Source: DATLZM01 sp035559315 (GTDB lineage Bacteria; Actinomycetota; UBA4738; HRBIN12). From it: DNA of 60,717 nt. The stretch spans positions 1 to 60,717 of the forward strand of contig DATMBJ010000195.1 in NCBI GenBank assembly GCA_035559315.1. Reading direction: 5' to 3'. The number at the start of each line of letters is the position of its first letter. The stretch's first letter is position 1. The position numbers and the translations under genes are program-made. Below the pieces are notes generated by a model. It was not told the origin of the DNA, did not search any database, and was given only the letters and a program-made list of their open reading frames with translations. Shown piece by piece: positions 40,328-49,067 of this stretch.

Positions 40328-42517
40328 GTGAGCGAGCAGTCCCCCCTCCTCGAGGGCCTGAACCCCGTCCAGCGTCAGGCGGTCCTGCACGGCGAGGGCC
40401 CGATGCTCATCGTGGCCGGGGCCGGGTCCGGCAAGACCCGGGCCCTCACGCACCGGATCGCGTACCTGATCCGCGAACGGGGGGTGTCGCCGTACGCGAT
40501 CCTCGCGATCACGTTCACGAACAAGGCGGCCCGCGAGATGGCCGAGCGCGTCGAGGCCCTCGTGGGGGAGCGGGTGGCGTCGCGGATGTGGATCTGTACC
40601 TTCCACTCCGCCTGCGCCCGGATCCTCCGCCGGGAGCACGAGCACCTCGGGCTCCCCTCGGCCTTCACCATCTACGACGAGGGGGACACCGAGCGGCTCC
40701 TCGCGCAGGTGCTCAAGGCCCAGGGCGTCGACCCCCGGCGCTACCCGCCGCGGGCCGTGGCCGCCGCGATCGGCAGGGCCAAGGACCGCGTGCTCTCCGC
40801 GGAGGACTTCGCCCGCCTCGCCTCCGGCCCGTACGAGGAGACGATCGCCCGGGCCTACCTCGCCTACGAGGAACGGAAGCGGGCGGCGGGCGCCCTGGAC
40901 TTCGACGACCTGATCGCCGAGACCGTCCGGCTGTTCCGGGCCAAGCCGGAGGTGCTCGCCCACTACCAGGAGCGGTTCCGCCACATCTTGGTCGACGAGT
41001 ACCAGGACACGAACCGCGCGCAGTACGAGCTGGTGAACCTCCTCGCGGCCAGGCACCGGAACGTCTGCGTGGTCGGGGACGCCGACCAGGGCGTGTACTC
41101 CTGGCGGGGGGCGACGATCCAGAACCTCCTGGACTTCGAGCGGGACTACCCGGACGCGGCGGTGTTCCTGATGGAGCAGAACTACCGCTCGACCCAGAAC
41201 ATCCTGGCCGTGGCGAACGCGCTGATCGCCCACAACGTCCACCGCAAGCCCAAGACCCTCTGGACCGACCTGGGGACCGGGGAGCTCGTGGTCCGGTTCC
41301 GGGCCGAGGACGAACACGAGGAGGCGGGGTTCGTCGCGGAGGAGGTCGAGCGGCTCGTGGGCGAGGAGGGGTACCGCTACCGCGACATCGCGGTCTTCTA
41401 CCGGACCAACGCCCAGAGCCGGGTGCTCGAGGACGTCCTCTCCCGGGCCGGCGTCCCCTACCGGGTGGTGGGCGGGGTCCGCTTCTACCAGCGGAAGGAG
41501 GTCCGGGACATCCTGGCCTACCTCCGGCTGCTGGTGAACCCCCAGGACGTGATCTCCGCGCGGCGGGTGATCAACACCCCCCGGCGGGGGATCGGGGAGG
41601 CCACGGTGGCGGCCCTCGAGGCCTTCGCGGTCCTCGAGGGGATCCCCTTCCTCGAGGCCTGCCGGCGGGCCGACGAGGTCCCGGAGCTCGGCCCCCGGGC
41701 CCGGGGGGCGGTCCGGTCCTTCGTGGAGGTGATGGACCGGCTGGCCGGGATCCTGGCCGAGGGGGCGACGCCCGCCCGGATGGTCGATGCGGCGGCCACG
41801 GAGTCCGGCTACCTGGCCGAGCTCGAGGCCGAGCGGACCGTGGAGGCCGAGGGCCGGATCGAGAACATCCGCGAGCTCGGCGGGGTCGCCGCCGAGTTCG
41901 CGGAGCGGGATCCCGACGGCGACCTGGCCGCCTTCCTCGAGCAGGTCGCGCTGGTCTCCGAGCAGGACGAGTACGACGAGGAGGCGTCGGCGGTGACGCT
42001 CATGACCCTCCACAACGCCAAGGGCCTGGAGTTCCCGGTGGTGTTCATCGTCGGCCTCGAGGACGGGGTCTTCCCGCACTACCGCTCGATGACCGACGCC
42101 CATGAGCTCGAGGAGGAGCGGCGCCTGGCCTACGTGGGGATCACCCGGGCCAAGGAGCGCCTCTACCTCTGCCACGCGTGGAGCCGGTCGCTGTTCGGGC
42201 AGACCTCCTACAACCCGCCCTCCCGGTTCCTCTCCGAGATCCCCGAGGAGCTCGTCCGCTCGCTCGAGAGCGAGGCGCCAGCGCCGGGCCGCGCGACCTG
42301 GGTGGCGGCGGCGTCGGTGCCCCGGGGCGTCGCATCGGCCCGACGCGAGCCGGTCCTCGTCGGGCCGGGGGACACCGTGGTGCACGAGCGGTGGGGGGAG
42401 GGCGTGGTGCTGTCGGTCTCCGGAGCCGGCCCCGACGCGGAGGCCACCGTGGCGTTCGGGGACGTCGGGGAGAAGCGGCTCCTCCTCGCCTACGCCCCGC
42501 TCCGGAAGGTCGGCTGA
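40328..42517 (+). CDS. pcrA: PcrA/UvrD-type superfamily 1 DNA helicase
   Basis: A 729-residue 3'-5' helicase. Motif I is VAGAGSGKTRAL, Ia ITFTNKAAREM, II VDEYQDTNRAQ, III VGDADQGVYSWRGA, IV ENYRST-like MEQNYRSTQNI, V LMTLHNAKGLEFP and VI RRLAYVGITRAKERLYL. A C-terminal DTVVHERWGEGVVLSVSG Tudor-like fold, as in PcrA, ends the protein. It unwinds DNA in repair and replication-conflict resolution. GTG 40328 is 6 nt after TAGGAT (40316-40321), the leaderless spacing; an in-frame ATG at 40322 overlaps that hexamer's downstream edge and is the alternative. Tandem repeats cover its stop. Confidence 0.93.
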   Translation: MSEQSPLLEGLNPVQRQAVLHGEGPMLIVAGAGSGKTRALTHRIAYLIRERGVSPYAILAITFTNKAAREMAERVEALVGERVASRMWICTFHSACARILRREHEHLGLPSAFTIYDEGDTERLLAQVLKAQGVDPRRYPPRAVAAAIGRAKDRVLSAEDFARLASGPYEETIARAYLAYEERKRAAGALDFDDLIAETVRLFRAKPEVLAHYQERFRHILVDEYQDTNRAQYELVNLLAARHRNVCVVGDADQGVYSWRGATIQNLLDFERDYPDAAVFLMEQNYRSTQNILAVANALIAHNVHRKPKTLWTDLGTGELVVRFRAEDEHEEAGFVAEEVERLVGEEGYRYRDIAVFYRTNAQSRVLEDVLSRAGVPYRVVGGVRFYQRKEVRDILAYLRLLVNPQDVISARRVINTPRRGIGEATVAALEAFAVLEGIPFLEACRRADEVPELGPRARGAVRSFVEVMDRLAGILAEGATPARMVDAAATESGYLAELEAERTVEAEGRIENIRELGGVAAEFAERDPDGDLAAFLEQVALVSEQDEYDEEASAVTLMTLHNAKGLEFPVVFIVGLEDGVFPHYRSMTDAHELEEERRLAYVGITRAKERLYLCHAWSRSLFGQTSYNPPSRFLSEIPEELVRSLESEAPAPGRATWVAAASVPRGVASARREPVLVGPGDTVVHERWGEGVVLSVSGAGPDAEATVAFGDVGEKRLLLAYAPLRKVG

Positions 42518-42569
42518 GACGCCCCGAGGTCGGCTGAGACGCCCCCGAGGTCGGCTGAGACGCCCCCGA
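42508..42569. repeat. 20/21-bp tandem repeat, three copies, over the pcrA stop
   Basis: Units GGTCGGCTGAGACGCCCC(C)GA at 42508, 42528 and 42549. Each copy repeats the final Val-Gly codons and the TGA stop of pcrA. Confidence 0.9.
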
Positions 42570-42570
42570 T

Positions 42571-42599
42571 TTGACCGCCGGTGGGGGCGGGACCAAGAT
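42571..42599 (+). promoter_or_regulatory. Promoter of the formaldehyde-dehydrogenase-like gene
   Basis: TTGACC (42571-42576), 17 nt, CAAGAT (42594-42599): the same -35 and spacing as groES. It leaves a leader of about 190 nt up to 42799, G+C-rich with several short palindromes (for example CCGGGACGCGTCC), in which I recognise no known riboswitch. Confidence 0.6.
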
Positions 42600-42798
42600 A
42601 GGTCCCGGCAGCCGGTCGCGGAGCCGGTCGATGGATCGGAGCGCCCGAGCACGTGACGTCCCGCCCGCGGCCGCCGCGCACCCCCCTCCCGGCACGCCTT
42701 CCATCGGCCGGGACGCGTCCGCCCGCGGGCCGCCGCCCGCGACGTCCGGCGACCACGGCACGACCCGAGACGAGGCACGTGGAACGGGGTGAGGTCCG

Positions 42799-43938
42799 AT
42801 GAAGGCGGTGGTCTACAAGGGTCCGTTCTCGGTGGCCGTGGAGGAGGTGCCCGACCCCAAGATCGAGCACCCGAACGACGTCATCGTGCGGATCACGTCG
42901 TCCTGCATCTGCGGGTCCGACCTCCACATGTACGAGGGCCGCACCGCGGCCGAGCCGGGGATCGTGTTCGGCCACGAGAACATGGGCATCGTGGAGGAGG
43001 TCGGGCAGGCGGTCACGACGATCCGCAAGGGCGATCGGGTCGTGATGCCCTTCAACGTGGCCTGCGGGTTCTGCAAGAACTGCGTGGCGGGCTTCACCGG
43101 CTTCTGCCTCACGGTGAACCCGGGGTTCGCGGGCGGGGCCTACGGCTACGTCGCGATGGGCCCCTACCCGGGCGGCCAGGCGGAGTACCTGCGGGTCCCT
43201 TACGCCGACTTCAACTGCCTGAAGCTGCCGCCCGGCACCGAGCACGAGGCCGACTTCGCGCTGCTCGCCGACATCTTCCCCACCGGCTACCACGGGTGCG
43301 AGCTGGCCGACGTGCGCCCCGGCGAGACCGTGGCGGTCTACGGGGCCGGCCCGGTGGGCCTGATGGCCGCGTACTCCGCGCTGCTGCGGGGGGCATCGAA
43401 GGTGTTCTCCGTGGACCGGGTCCCGGAGCGCCTGGCGAAGGCCCGGGAGATCGGTGCGATCCCGATCAACTTCGACGAGGGCGATCCCGCGGAGCAGATC
43501 CGGGAGCAGACCGAGGGGGAGGGCACCGACAAGGGGGTCGACGCCGTCGGCTACCAGGCCGTCCTGCCCCACGCCGAGCGCGAGGAGCCGGCGGTGGTCC
43601 TGAACAAGCTGATCGAGACCGTCCGGCCCACCGGCGCCCTGGGGGTGCCCGGCCTGTACGTCCCCGCCGACCCGGGCGCCCCGGAGGAGTCGGCGAAGCG
43701 CGGGTTCCTCAGCGTCTGGATCGGGAAGCTCTTCGAGAAGGGCCTGCGGATGGGCACCGGCCAGTGCAACGTGAAGCGCTACAACCGGCACCTCCGCGAC
43801 CTGATCATCGCGGGGCGGGCGAAGCCCAGCTTCGTCGTCTCCCACGAGCTCCCGTTGGAGAAGGCCCCCGAGGCCTACGAGAAGTTCGACAAGCGGGTCG
43901 AGGGCTACACCAAGGTCATCCTGCATCCGGGGACCTGA
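42799..43938 (+). CDS. Zinc-dependent dehydrogenase, glutathione-independent formaldehyde dehydrogenase type
   Basis: A 379-residue medium-chain dehydrogenase. The catalytic zinc site is CICGSDLHMYEGR with FGHENMG. A structural zinc lobe follows as CGFCKNCVAGFTGFC. The Rossmann segment is VAVYGAGPVGLMAAYSALLRGASKVFSVDR. The long insert and the NKLIETVRPTGALGVPGLYVP segment fit the P. putida-type FdhA family, which oxidises formaldehyde with NAD without glutathione. The substrate in this organism is not certain. ATG behind GGGGTGAGG. It is monocistronic, between a TTGACC promoter and a strong terminator. Confidence 0.88.
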   Translation: MKAVVYKGPFSVAVEEVPDPKIEHPNDVIVRITSSCICGSDLHMYEGRTAAEPGIVFGHENMGIVEEVGQAVTTIRKGDRVVMPFNVACGFCKNCVAGFTGFCLTVNPGFAGGAYGYVAMGPYPGGQAEYLRVPYADFNCLKLPPGTEHEADFALLADIFPTGYHGCELADVRPGETVAVYGAGPVGLMAAYSALLRGASKVFSVDRVPERLAKAREIGAIPINFDEGDPAEQIREQTEGEGTDKGVDAVGYQAVLPHAEREEPAVVLNKLIETVRPTGALGVPGLYVPADPGAPEESAKRGFLSVWIGKLFEKGLRMGTGQCNVKRYNRHLRDLIIAGRAKPSFVVSHELPLEKAPEAYEKFDKRVEGYTKVILHPGT

Positions 43939-43961
43939 TCCCGCGCGGGGGAGGCGGACCG

Positions 43962-43992
43962 CCCGGGGGCCCCGGCCGGCGGGGCCCCCGGG
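43962..43992. terminator. Bidirectional terminator-like hairpin
   Basis: A perfect 12-bp stem, CCCGGGGGCCCC (43962-43973) with GGGGCCCCCGGG (43981-43992), 7-nt loop, between the convergent dehydrogenase gene and the small gene at 44026. Confidence 0.75.
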
Positions 43993-44025
43993 GGCCGGCC
44001 TCCGGACGACGGCGGTCGCCCGCCG

Positions 44026-44232
44026 TCACGCGGTCGGGTCCTCGACCCCCTCCGAGAACTCCCACCAGCTGAGCGGGAGCCAGTCGCCGCCCACGAAGCC
44101 GTCGACGCTCGAGCCGAACCCTCGGACCCGGACCGCGGTCCCCGGTCCGTACACGTGGCCCGAGAGCCCCCGCACGGCGACCAGCAGCCGAACGGTCCGC
44201 TCGCTCGACGGTCCGGGTCTCGCGTCGGGCAC
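44026..44232 (-). CDS. Small hypothetical protein, SH3-like
   Basis: A 68-residue protein dominated by short strands: RTVRLLVAVRGLSGHVYGPGTAVRVRGFGSSVDGFVGGDWLPLSWWEFSEG. This resembles a small SH3-like barrel, but no family is identified. GTG 44232 is preceded by GAGGGGG at 7 nt. An alternative in-frame GTG at 44253 lies 9 nt after a TAGGGT -10 (44268-44263) and would add seven residues. It is isolated and convergent with the formaldehyde-dehydrogenase-like gene. Confidence 0.65.
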   Translation of the reverse strand: MPDARPGPSSERTVRLLVAVRGLSGHVYGPGTAVRVRGFGSSVDGFVGGDWLPLSWWEFSEGVEDPTA

Positions 44233-44307
44233 GTCATCGCCCCCTCGGATCACAACGATGTAACCCTATCCCGGGAGGGGCGGCGGGAGAAGCAGCGGTC
44301 CGGAGGA

Positions 44308-44766
44308 TCACTCCCAGGTCGATACCCCGCACTCCGGGCACTGGAACGCCTCGTGCCGCACGCTCGCCGCGATCTCCGCGGGCTCCGGGAAGGCGTGGCC
44401 GGGCGCCTCCCACGAGGCCCACGCCGCCCCGTACCGGTCGATCACGAGCACCGCGGGCTCCTCCGTGGCGAGCAGGCGGCGGCGCGCCCCGCCGCCGGGG
44501 TCGAGGAGGGCGGGGAGCGAGGGCTCGGGCCGGCCGTCCGTCACCGCCCGGACCACGCCGCCCGCCCATCCGATCTCGGGCTCCGCCGCCGCGAGCTCCC
44601 GGGCGAACCGTCCGCAGGCGCCGCAGCCATCGTGGAGGAACGCGAGCACCACGGCCCGGCGCTGGCGGAAGTCCCAGAGCGAGACCTCCCGGCCGGCGGG
44701 GTCCACGAACCGGACGTCGGGCACCACGGCGCCGGGCTCGAGGAGGGTCGCGGGGAGGGATGCCAT
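44308..44766 (-). CDS. Redoxin/thioredoxin-fold protein
   Basis: A 152-residue thioredoxin-like protein. GAVVPDVRFVDPAGREVSLWDFRQRRAVVLAFL is the AhpC/TSA-type opening, and the active site is GCGACGRF (C48-x2-C51). The C-terminus carries a second pair, CPEC (C143, C146), an addition beyond the fold that could bind metal or form a relay disulfide. No signal peptide is present. The ATG overlaps the stop of the small membrane gene upstream (TGATG), so the two are coupled, perhaps as a membrane-associated redox pair. Confidence 0.8.
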   Translation of the reverse strand: MASLPATLLEPGAVVPDVRFVDPAGREVSLWDFRQRRAVVLAFLHDGCGACGRFARELAAAEPEIGWAGGVVRAVTDGRPEPSLPALLDPGGGARRRLLATEEPAVLVIDRYGAAWASWEAPGHAFPEPAEIAASVRHEAFQCPECGVSTWE

Positions 44767-44927
44767 CAGCGGAACAGGAGCAGGTAGCCGGCGGCCAGGA
44801 TCGCGACCCCCACGATCAGGGGCGCGATCACCCACGCCAGCCCGAGCCGGCCGCGGTAGGGGCCGAGCGTGCCGACCTTCGTGGTGGGCTTCAACCCGGG
44901 CGGGCGGAACCGGATCCTCCTGGCCAT
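44766..44927 (-). CDS. Small single-pass membrane protein
   Basis: A 53-residue protein, MARRIRFRPPGLKPTTKVG at its N-terminus, then one membrane helix (LGLAWVIAPLIVGVAILAAGYLLLF). The start is 9 nt after a TAGACT -10 (44942-44937). Its TGA overlaps the ATG of the redoxin gene, so it is probably a co-translated partner that anchors or assists the redoxin. It is too short for most gene finders. Confidence 0.7.
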   Translation of the reverse strand: MARRIRFRPPGLKPTTKVGTLGPYRGRLGLAWVIAPLIVGVAILAAGYLLLFR

Positions 44928-44936
44928 CACCCATCC

Positions 44937-44968
44937 AGTCTAGGGGCCCTCGGGCGCTCCGCTACACT
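44937..44968. promoter_or_regulatory. Back-to-back -10 elements of divergent genes
   Basis: TAGACT on the minus strand (44942-44937) serves the membrane protein/redoxin pair. TACACT on the plus strand (44963-44968) serves the cobalamin-binding protein, leaving about 3-4 nt of leader. Confidence 0.6.
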
Positions 44969-44978
44969 GGCCCTCGGG

Positions 44979-45389
44979 ATGGCCGAGCGCTACCGGGTGG
45001 TCGTGGCGAAGCCGGGGCTCGATGGGCACGACCGGGGGGCCAAGGTCGTGGCCCGGGCCCTCCGCGACGCCGGGTTCGAGGTGATCTACACGGGGCTCCA
45101 CCAGACGCCGGAGCAGATCGTGGAGACCGCGATCCAGGAAGACGCCGACGCCGTGGGGCTCTCCTGCCACTCGGGGGCGCACATGACGCTGTTCCCCCGG
45201 GTCGTGCAGCTCCTGCGGGAGCGCGGGGCGGGCGACGTCGTGGTGTTCGGGGGCGGCATCATCCCCAGGGACGACATCCCCAGGCTCGAGGAGGTCGGGG
45301 TGGAGCGGATCTTCACGCCGGGCGCGTCCACCGGCGAGATCGTGGCGTGGCTCCGGGACCGCCTCGCCGCGCGGGCCCCGACCGCCTGA
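44979..45389 (+). CDS. Cobalamin-binding protein, methylmalonyl-CoA mutase small/C-terminal domain type
   Basis: A 136-residue stand-alone B12-binding domain. It has the base-off/His-on motif DGHDRG (D15-x-H17-x2-G20), then GLSCHSGAHMTLFP and VFGGGIIPRDDIPRLEEVGVERIFTPG, typical of the C-terminal domain of methylmalonyl-CoA and isobutyryl-CoA mutases. H17 would ligate cobalt. The large catalytic subunit is not in this window and must be elsewhere. The TGA overlaps the sucC ATG, which couples propionyl/methylmalonyl-CoA metabolism to succinyl-CoA turnover. Confidence 0.9.
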   Translation: MAERYRVVVAKPGLDGHDRGAKVVARALRDAGFEVIYTGLHQTPEQIVETAIQEDADAVGLSCHSGAHMTLFPRVVQLLRERGAGDVVVFGGGIIPRDDIPRLEEVGVERIFTPGASTGEIVAWLRDRLAARAPTA

Positions 45390-46543
45390 TGGACCTCTAC
45401 GAGCACCAGGGGAAGGAGCTCTTCGCCGCCGCCGGCGTCCCGGTGCCCCGTGGCATCGTCGCCGCCACCCCCCAGGCCGCCCGGGAGGCCACCGAGCAGC
45501 TCGGGGGGCGCTCGGTGGTGAAGGTGCAGGTGCAGGCCGGGGGGCGCGGCAAGGGCGGCGGCGTGGTGCTCGCGGACTCGCCCGAGGAGGCCGAGGCCGC
45601 GGCGGCGCGGATGCTCGCGGAGGGCTTCAAGGGGCTCCCGGTGACCCGGGTCCTGGTCGAGGAGCGGGTGGCGATCGCGCGGGAGTTCTACGCCGCGTTC
45701 CTCCTCGACCGCAGCACCGGCCGGTACCTCGGGATGGTCGCGGCCGAGGGCGGGGTCGACGTCGAGGAACTGGCGAGGACGAGGCCGGAGGCCCTCCGCC
45801 GGGTCCACGTCGACCCGATGCTCGGGCTGCGCGACTACCACGTGCGCCGCCTCGTCGGGCACCTCCCGGCCGAGGCCCGGGAGGGGGCCGCCGAGGTGAT
45901 CCGCAAGCTCCACGCGTTGCTGGTCGAACGCGACGCGATGCTCGTCGAGGTGAACCCGCTCGTGCTGCTCGAGGACGGCCGGGTGCTCGCCCTCGACGCC
46001 AAGGTGACGATCGACGACAACGCCCTCGGCCGCCAGCCCGAGCTCGAGCAGCTCCGGACGGCCTTCCCCATCGACCCCGTGGAGGCTCGGGCGAAGGAGG
46101 CCGGGCTCCAGTACGTGAAGCTCGACGGGGAAGTGGGGGTCATCGGGAACGGGGCCGGGCTCGTGATGTCCACCCTGGACGTGGTCCAGCGGGCCGGGGC
46201 GCGGCCCGCCAACTTCCTCGACATCGGCGGCGGGGCGAGCGCGGAGGTGATGGCCACCGCGCTCGAGGTGGTGCTGTCCGACCCCTCGGTCCGCGCGGTG
46301 CTGGTGAACGTGTTCGGCGGCATCACCCGCTGCGACCTGGTGGCCCGGGGCATCCTCTCGGCGCTCGAGCGCGTCGAGGCCCGGGTCCCGCTCGTGGTCC
46401 GCCTGGACGGGACCAACGCCGACGAGGGCCGGCGCATCCTGGAGGAGGCGGGCCACCCGCGGGTCGTCCCCGCGGCGACGATGCTCCAGGCCGCCGAGCG
46501 GGCGGCGGAGCTGGCCCGGGCCGCGGTCGGGGGGGAGCGCTAG
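45389..46543 (+). CDS. sucC: Succinyl-CoA synthetase beta subunit
   Basis: A 384-residue ADP-forming succinate-CoA ligase beta chain. The ATP-grasp start is YEHQGKELFAAAGVPVPRG, with VVKVQVQAGGRGKGGGV, VEVNPLVLLEDGRVLALDAKV and the C-terminal LDIGGGASAEVM and NVFGGITRCDLVA segments. It works with SucD to interconvert succinyl-CoA and succinate in the citric acid cycle. Its ATG overlaps the stop of the B12-binding gene, and sucD follows after 2 nt. Confidence 0.96.
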   Translation: MDLYEHQGKELFAAAGVPVPRGIVAATPQAAREATEQLGGRSVVKVQVQAGGRGKGGGVVLADSPEEAEAAAARMLAEGFKGLPVTRVLVEERVAIAREFYAAFLLDRSTGRYLGMVAAEGGVDVEELARTRPEALRRVHVDPMLGLRDYHVRRLVGHLPAEAREGAAEVIRKLHALLVERDAMLVEVNPLVLLEDGRVLALDAKVTIDDNALGRQPELEQLRTAFPIDPVEARAKEAGLQYVKLDGEVGVIGNGAGLVMSTLDVVQRAGARPANFLDIGGGASAEVMATALEVVLSDPSVRAVLVNVFGGITRCDLVARGILSALERVEARVPLVVRLDGTNADEGRRILEEAGHPRVVPAATMLQAAERAAELARAAVGGER

Positions 46544-46545
46544 CC

Positions 46546-47415
46546 GTGGCCGTCCTGGTCGACCGGGCCACCCGGGTCGTGGTCCAGGGCATCACGGGGC
46601 GGGAGGGGACGTTCCACTCCCTCCGGAACCGGGCCTACGGGACCCAGGTCGTGGCGGGGGTGACCCCGGGGAAGGCCGGCCAGGACGTGGAGGGGATCCC
46701 GGTCTTCGACACCGTGGTCGACGCGGTCCTCGAGACCGGGGCCGACACCTCGTTGATCTTCGTCCCCGCCAGGTTCGCTCCGGACGCGATCCTGGAGGCG
46801 GCCGACGCCGGGCTCCGCCTCGCGGTCTGCATCACGGAGGGGATCCCCGTCCACGATATGGCCCGGGTCGCGAGCTACCTCCGGGGGACCGGGATGCGGC
46901 TCGTGGGGCCGAACTGCCCCGGCGTGATCTCGCCCGGGCAGGCGAACGTGGGCATCATCCCCGGGGAGATCTGCGCGCCGGGCCGGGTGGGCCTGGTCTC
47001 GCGGTCCGGCACCCTCACGTACCAGATCGTCCACGAGCTCACCCAGCGGGGCATCGGGCAGTCCACCTGCATCGGGATGGGGGGCGACCCGGTCCACGGG
47101 ATCGGCTTCGTCGAGGCCCTCGAGCTCTTCGAGGCGGATGCCGATACCGATCTCGTGGTGCTGATCGGGGAGATCGGCGGGGACGACGAGGAGCGGGCCG
47201 CTTCCTTCATCGCGGAGCGGGTCACGAAGCCGGTCGTCGGCTACATCGCCGGCTTCACGGCCCCGCCGGGGAAGCGGATGGGCCACGCCGGGGCCATCGT
47301 CACGGGCTCCAGCGGGACGGCGCAGGCGAAGGCCGAGGCCCTCGAGGCGGTGGGCGTGCCCGTGGGCCGGACCCCGACGGAGGTGGCGGAGCTGGTCCGG
47401 GAGCGGATGCCGTGA
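46546..47415 (+). CDS. sucD: Succinyl-CoA synthetase alpha subunit
   Basis: A 289-residue alpha chain with the CoA-binding VVVQGITGREGTFH, GPNCPGVISPGQANVGI, and the phosphohistidine site GKRMGHAGAIV (H247). Length and motifs are standard. It starts at GTG 46546 and ends with a GTGA overlap into the next gene, a zinc-ribbon membrane protein that is therefore co-transcribed. Confidence 0.96.
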   Translation: MAVLVDRATRVVVQGITGREGTFHSLRNRAYGTQVVAGVTPGKAGQDVEGIPVFDTVVDAVLETGADTSLIFVPARFAPDAILEAADAGLRLAVCITEGIPVHDMARVASYLRGTGMRLVGPNCPGVISPGQANVGIIPGEICAPGRVGLVSRSGTLTYQIVHELTQRGIGQSTCIGMGGDPVHGIGFVEALELFEADADTDLVVLIGEIGGDDEERAASFIAERVTKPVVGYIAGFTAPPGKRMGHAGAIVTGSSGTAQAKAEALEAVGVPVGRTPTEVAELVRERMP

Positions 47416-49067
47416 GGTGCCCTCGCTGCCGCACGGAGAACGCTCCGGGTGCCCGGTACTGCGTGGCCTGCTGGGCCGAGCTCCCACGGGAGGAGACCGC
47501 GGTGGCCGCCGCCGAGGGGCGCTCGCCGCCCGAGGGCGAACCCACCGAGCCCCTCGCCCCCCCGACCGAACCCGTCGCCCCACCCACCGAGCCCCTCGCC
47601 CCGCCGGCAGGTGCGGCGGGGCCTCCGACCGAGCCCGTGCTCCCGGCCGCGCCGACCGCTCCGATCGCGGGCGCGCCGATCCCGGTTCCGCCGCCCCCCT
47701 CCCCGACCCCATCGTCCGCGGCCCGGGGGCCGTCGGTGCTGGGGGGCGGGTGGGGGACGGCGACCGCCTGGGGTCTCGGGGCCTGGGCCGCCCTGGCCCT
47801 CCTCGGGCAGCTCCTCGCCTTCGGCGGGGCGCTCCTCTCCGGCGCCGGCCTCGGGGTGGGCGCCGTGGCGCGCCTCGGCTGGCTGTACTTCTGCGGGTTC
47901 CACGGGATCGGGGTCGTGGCCGAGGTCCGGGACGTCGCGGGCCCGCTCGGCGGCATGCTCCCCCCGGGTTTCGGCCTGTCCTACCGGCTCGAGGTCGCGA
48001 TGCTCTCGGCGACGGCGCTCGCCCTGTACCTCCTGTGCCGGGGCGGCCGGGCCGCGGCGGACCGGGCGGGAGGCGGCGCGGCCGCCCGCGTGGTCCACGG
48101 CCTCAAGGTGGCGCCGGCCTACGCGGTGCCGGCCCTGCTGCTCTCGCTCCTCGTGCGGTTCGACCTGCCGAGCCCGGCGCCGGAGGCCTTCACCGGCACC
48201 ATCACGATCCGGCCCGCGCCGTCCTCCGCGCTGCTCTGGCCGCTCCTCCTGGCCGCCGCGGCGGGGGCCGCCGGTGGGCTCGTCTCCGCCCGGCCCATCC
48301 TGCGGGAGGGTCCCGGGGGCGGCCGCACCGCGGCCGCCGCCCTGGCCGGCGGCTGGACCATGCTGGTCGCGGTCCTCGGGCTCTCGTTCGTCGGGCTCTT
48401 GGTCCACGCCGCCGTCTCCCCGGACGCCGCGGCCGCGTACCTCCGCGCCGTGGGGTCCGAGGGGCCGGACGGGGCCGCGGTGGCCCTGGCGCACCACGTC
48501 CTGCTCCTGCCGAACCAGTCGCTCCTCGTGGCGGCGCCGGCGATGGGAGGGTGCGACGGCGTGTACGGCTCGGGGTTCTCCGTCGACCTGCTGTGCCTGA
48601 CCCGGTTCCCGGCGGGGGTCGACCTGGAGGGCGCCGCGGGGCCCCTCCAGCCGATCCCCGGGATCCCTTCCTTCCGCACCCGGCCCACCCCCGCGCCGTA
48701 CTTCCTGTTCCTGCTGGTCCCGGCGGCATCGGTCGCGCTCGGCGGGCGCGCCGCGGCACGGCGCGTGGCCACCTCGTCCGAGGCGATCGCGGCCGGCGCC
48801 CTGGCCGGGGCCGTCTTCGCCGCGCTGTTCGGGGCCGCTGTGCGCCTGGGCTCGCCCCGCCTCGGTGTGGCCGCCGACCTCGGCGGGTTCGGGGGCGGCG
48901 GCAGCTTCGCGTTCGGGCCGGAGCTCCTCCCGGCCTCGCTCCTCGCCCTGGCCTGGGGAGCGGTGGGGGGTGCGCTGGGCGCGTTGCCCGGCTCCCGTCG
49001 CCTCGCGGCCGCCGCCCCGATCCCCCCGCCCGCGGTCGCGGCTCAGCCGGGTCCCGAGGAGAGGTAG
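47412..49067 (+). CDS. Zinc-ribbon multi-pass membrane protein of unknown function
   Basis: A 551-residue protein. The N-terminal zinc ribbon is MRCPRCRTENAPGARYCVAC (C3, C6, C17, C20). It is followed by a Pro/Thr/Glu-rich repetitive linker (EPLAPPTEPVAPPTEPLAPP, residues about 43-110) and about nine membrane segments. A loop near residues 350-420 contains two cysteines (GGCDGVYG, VDLLCL). No family is recognised. Its GTG overlaps the sucD stop. The 3' end overlaps a convergent zinc-ribbon gene by 25 nt. The pairing of a sensor-like ribbon with a transporter-like body is suggestive but uninterpreted. Confidence 0.78.
   Translation: MRCPRCRTENAPGARYCVACWAELPREETAVAAAEGRSPPEGEPTEPLAPPTEPVAPPTEPLAPPAGAAGPPTEPVLPAAPTAPIAGAPIPVPPPPSPTPSSAARGPSVLGGGWGTATAWGLGAWAALALLGQLLAFGGALLSGAGLGVGAVARLGWLYFCGFHGIGVVAEVRDVAGPLGGMLPPGFGLSYRLEVAMLSATALALYLLCRGGRAAADRAGGGAAARVVHGLKVAPAYAVPALLLSLLVRFDLPSPAPEAFTGTITIRPAPSSALLWPLLLAAAAGAAGGLVSARPILREGPGGGRTAAAALAGGWTMLVAVLGLSFVGLLVHAAVSPDAAAAYLRAVGSEGPDGAAVALAHHVLLLPNQSLLVAAPAMGGCDGVYGSGFSVDLLCLTRFPAGVDLEGAAGPLQPIPGIPSFRTRPTPAPYFLFLLVPAASVALGGRAAARRVATSSEAIAAGALAGAVFAALFGAAVRLGSPRLGVAADLGGFGGGGSFAFGPELLPASLLALAWGAVGGALGALPGSRRLAAAAPIPPPAVAAQPGPEER

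Noticed and set aside
42508..42569. Three near-identical units that might be a small CRISPR array
   Set aside because: The units are directly adjacent with no spacers, and they overlap the pcrA stop. A simple tandem duplication.
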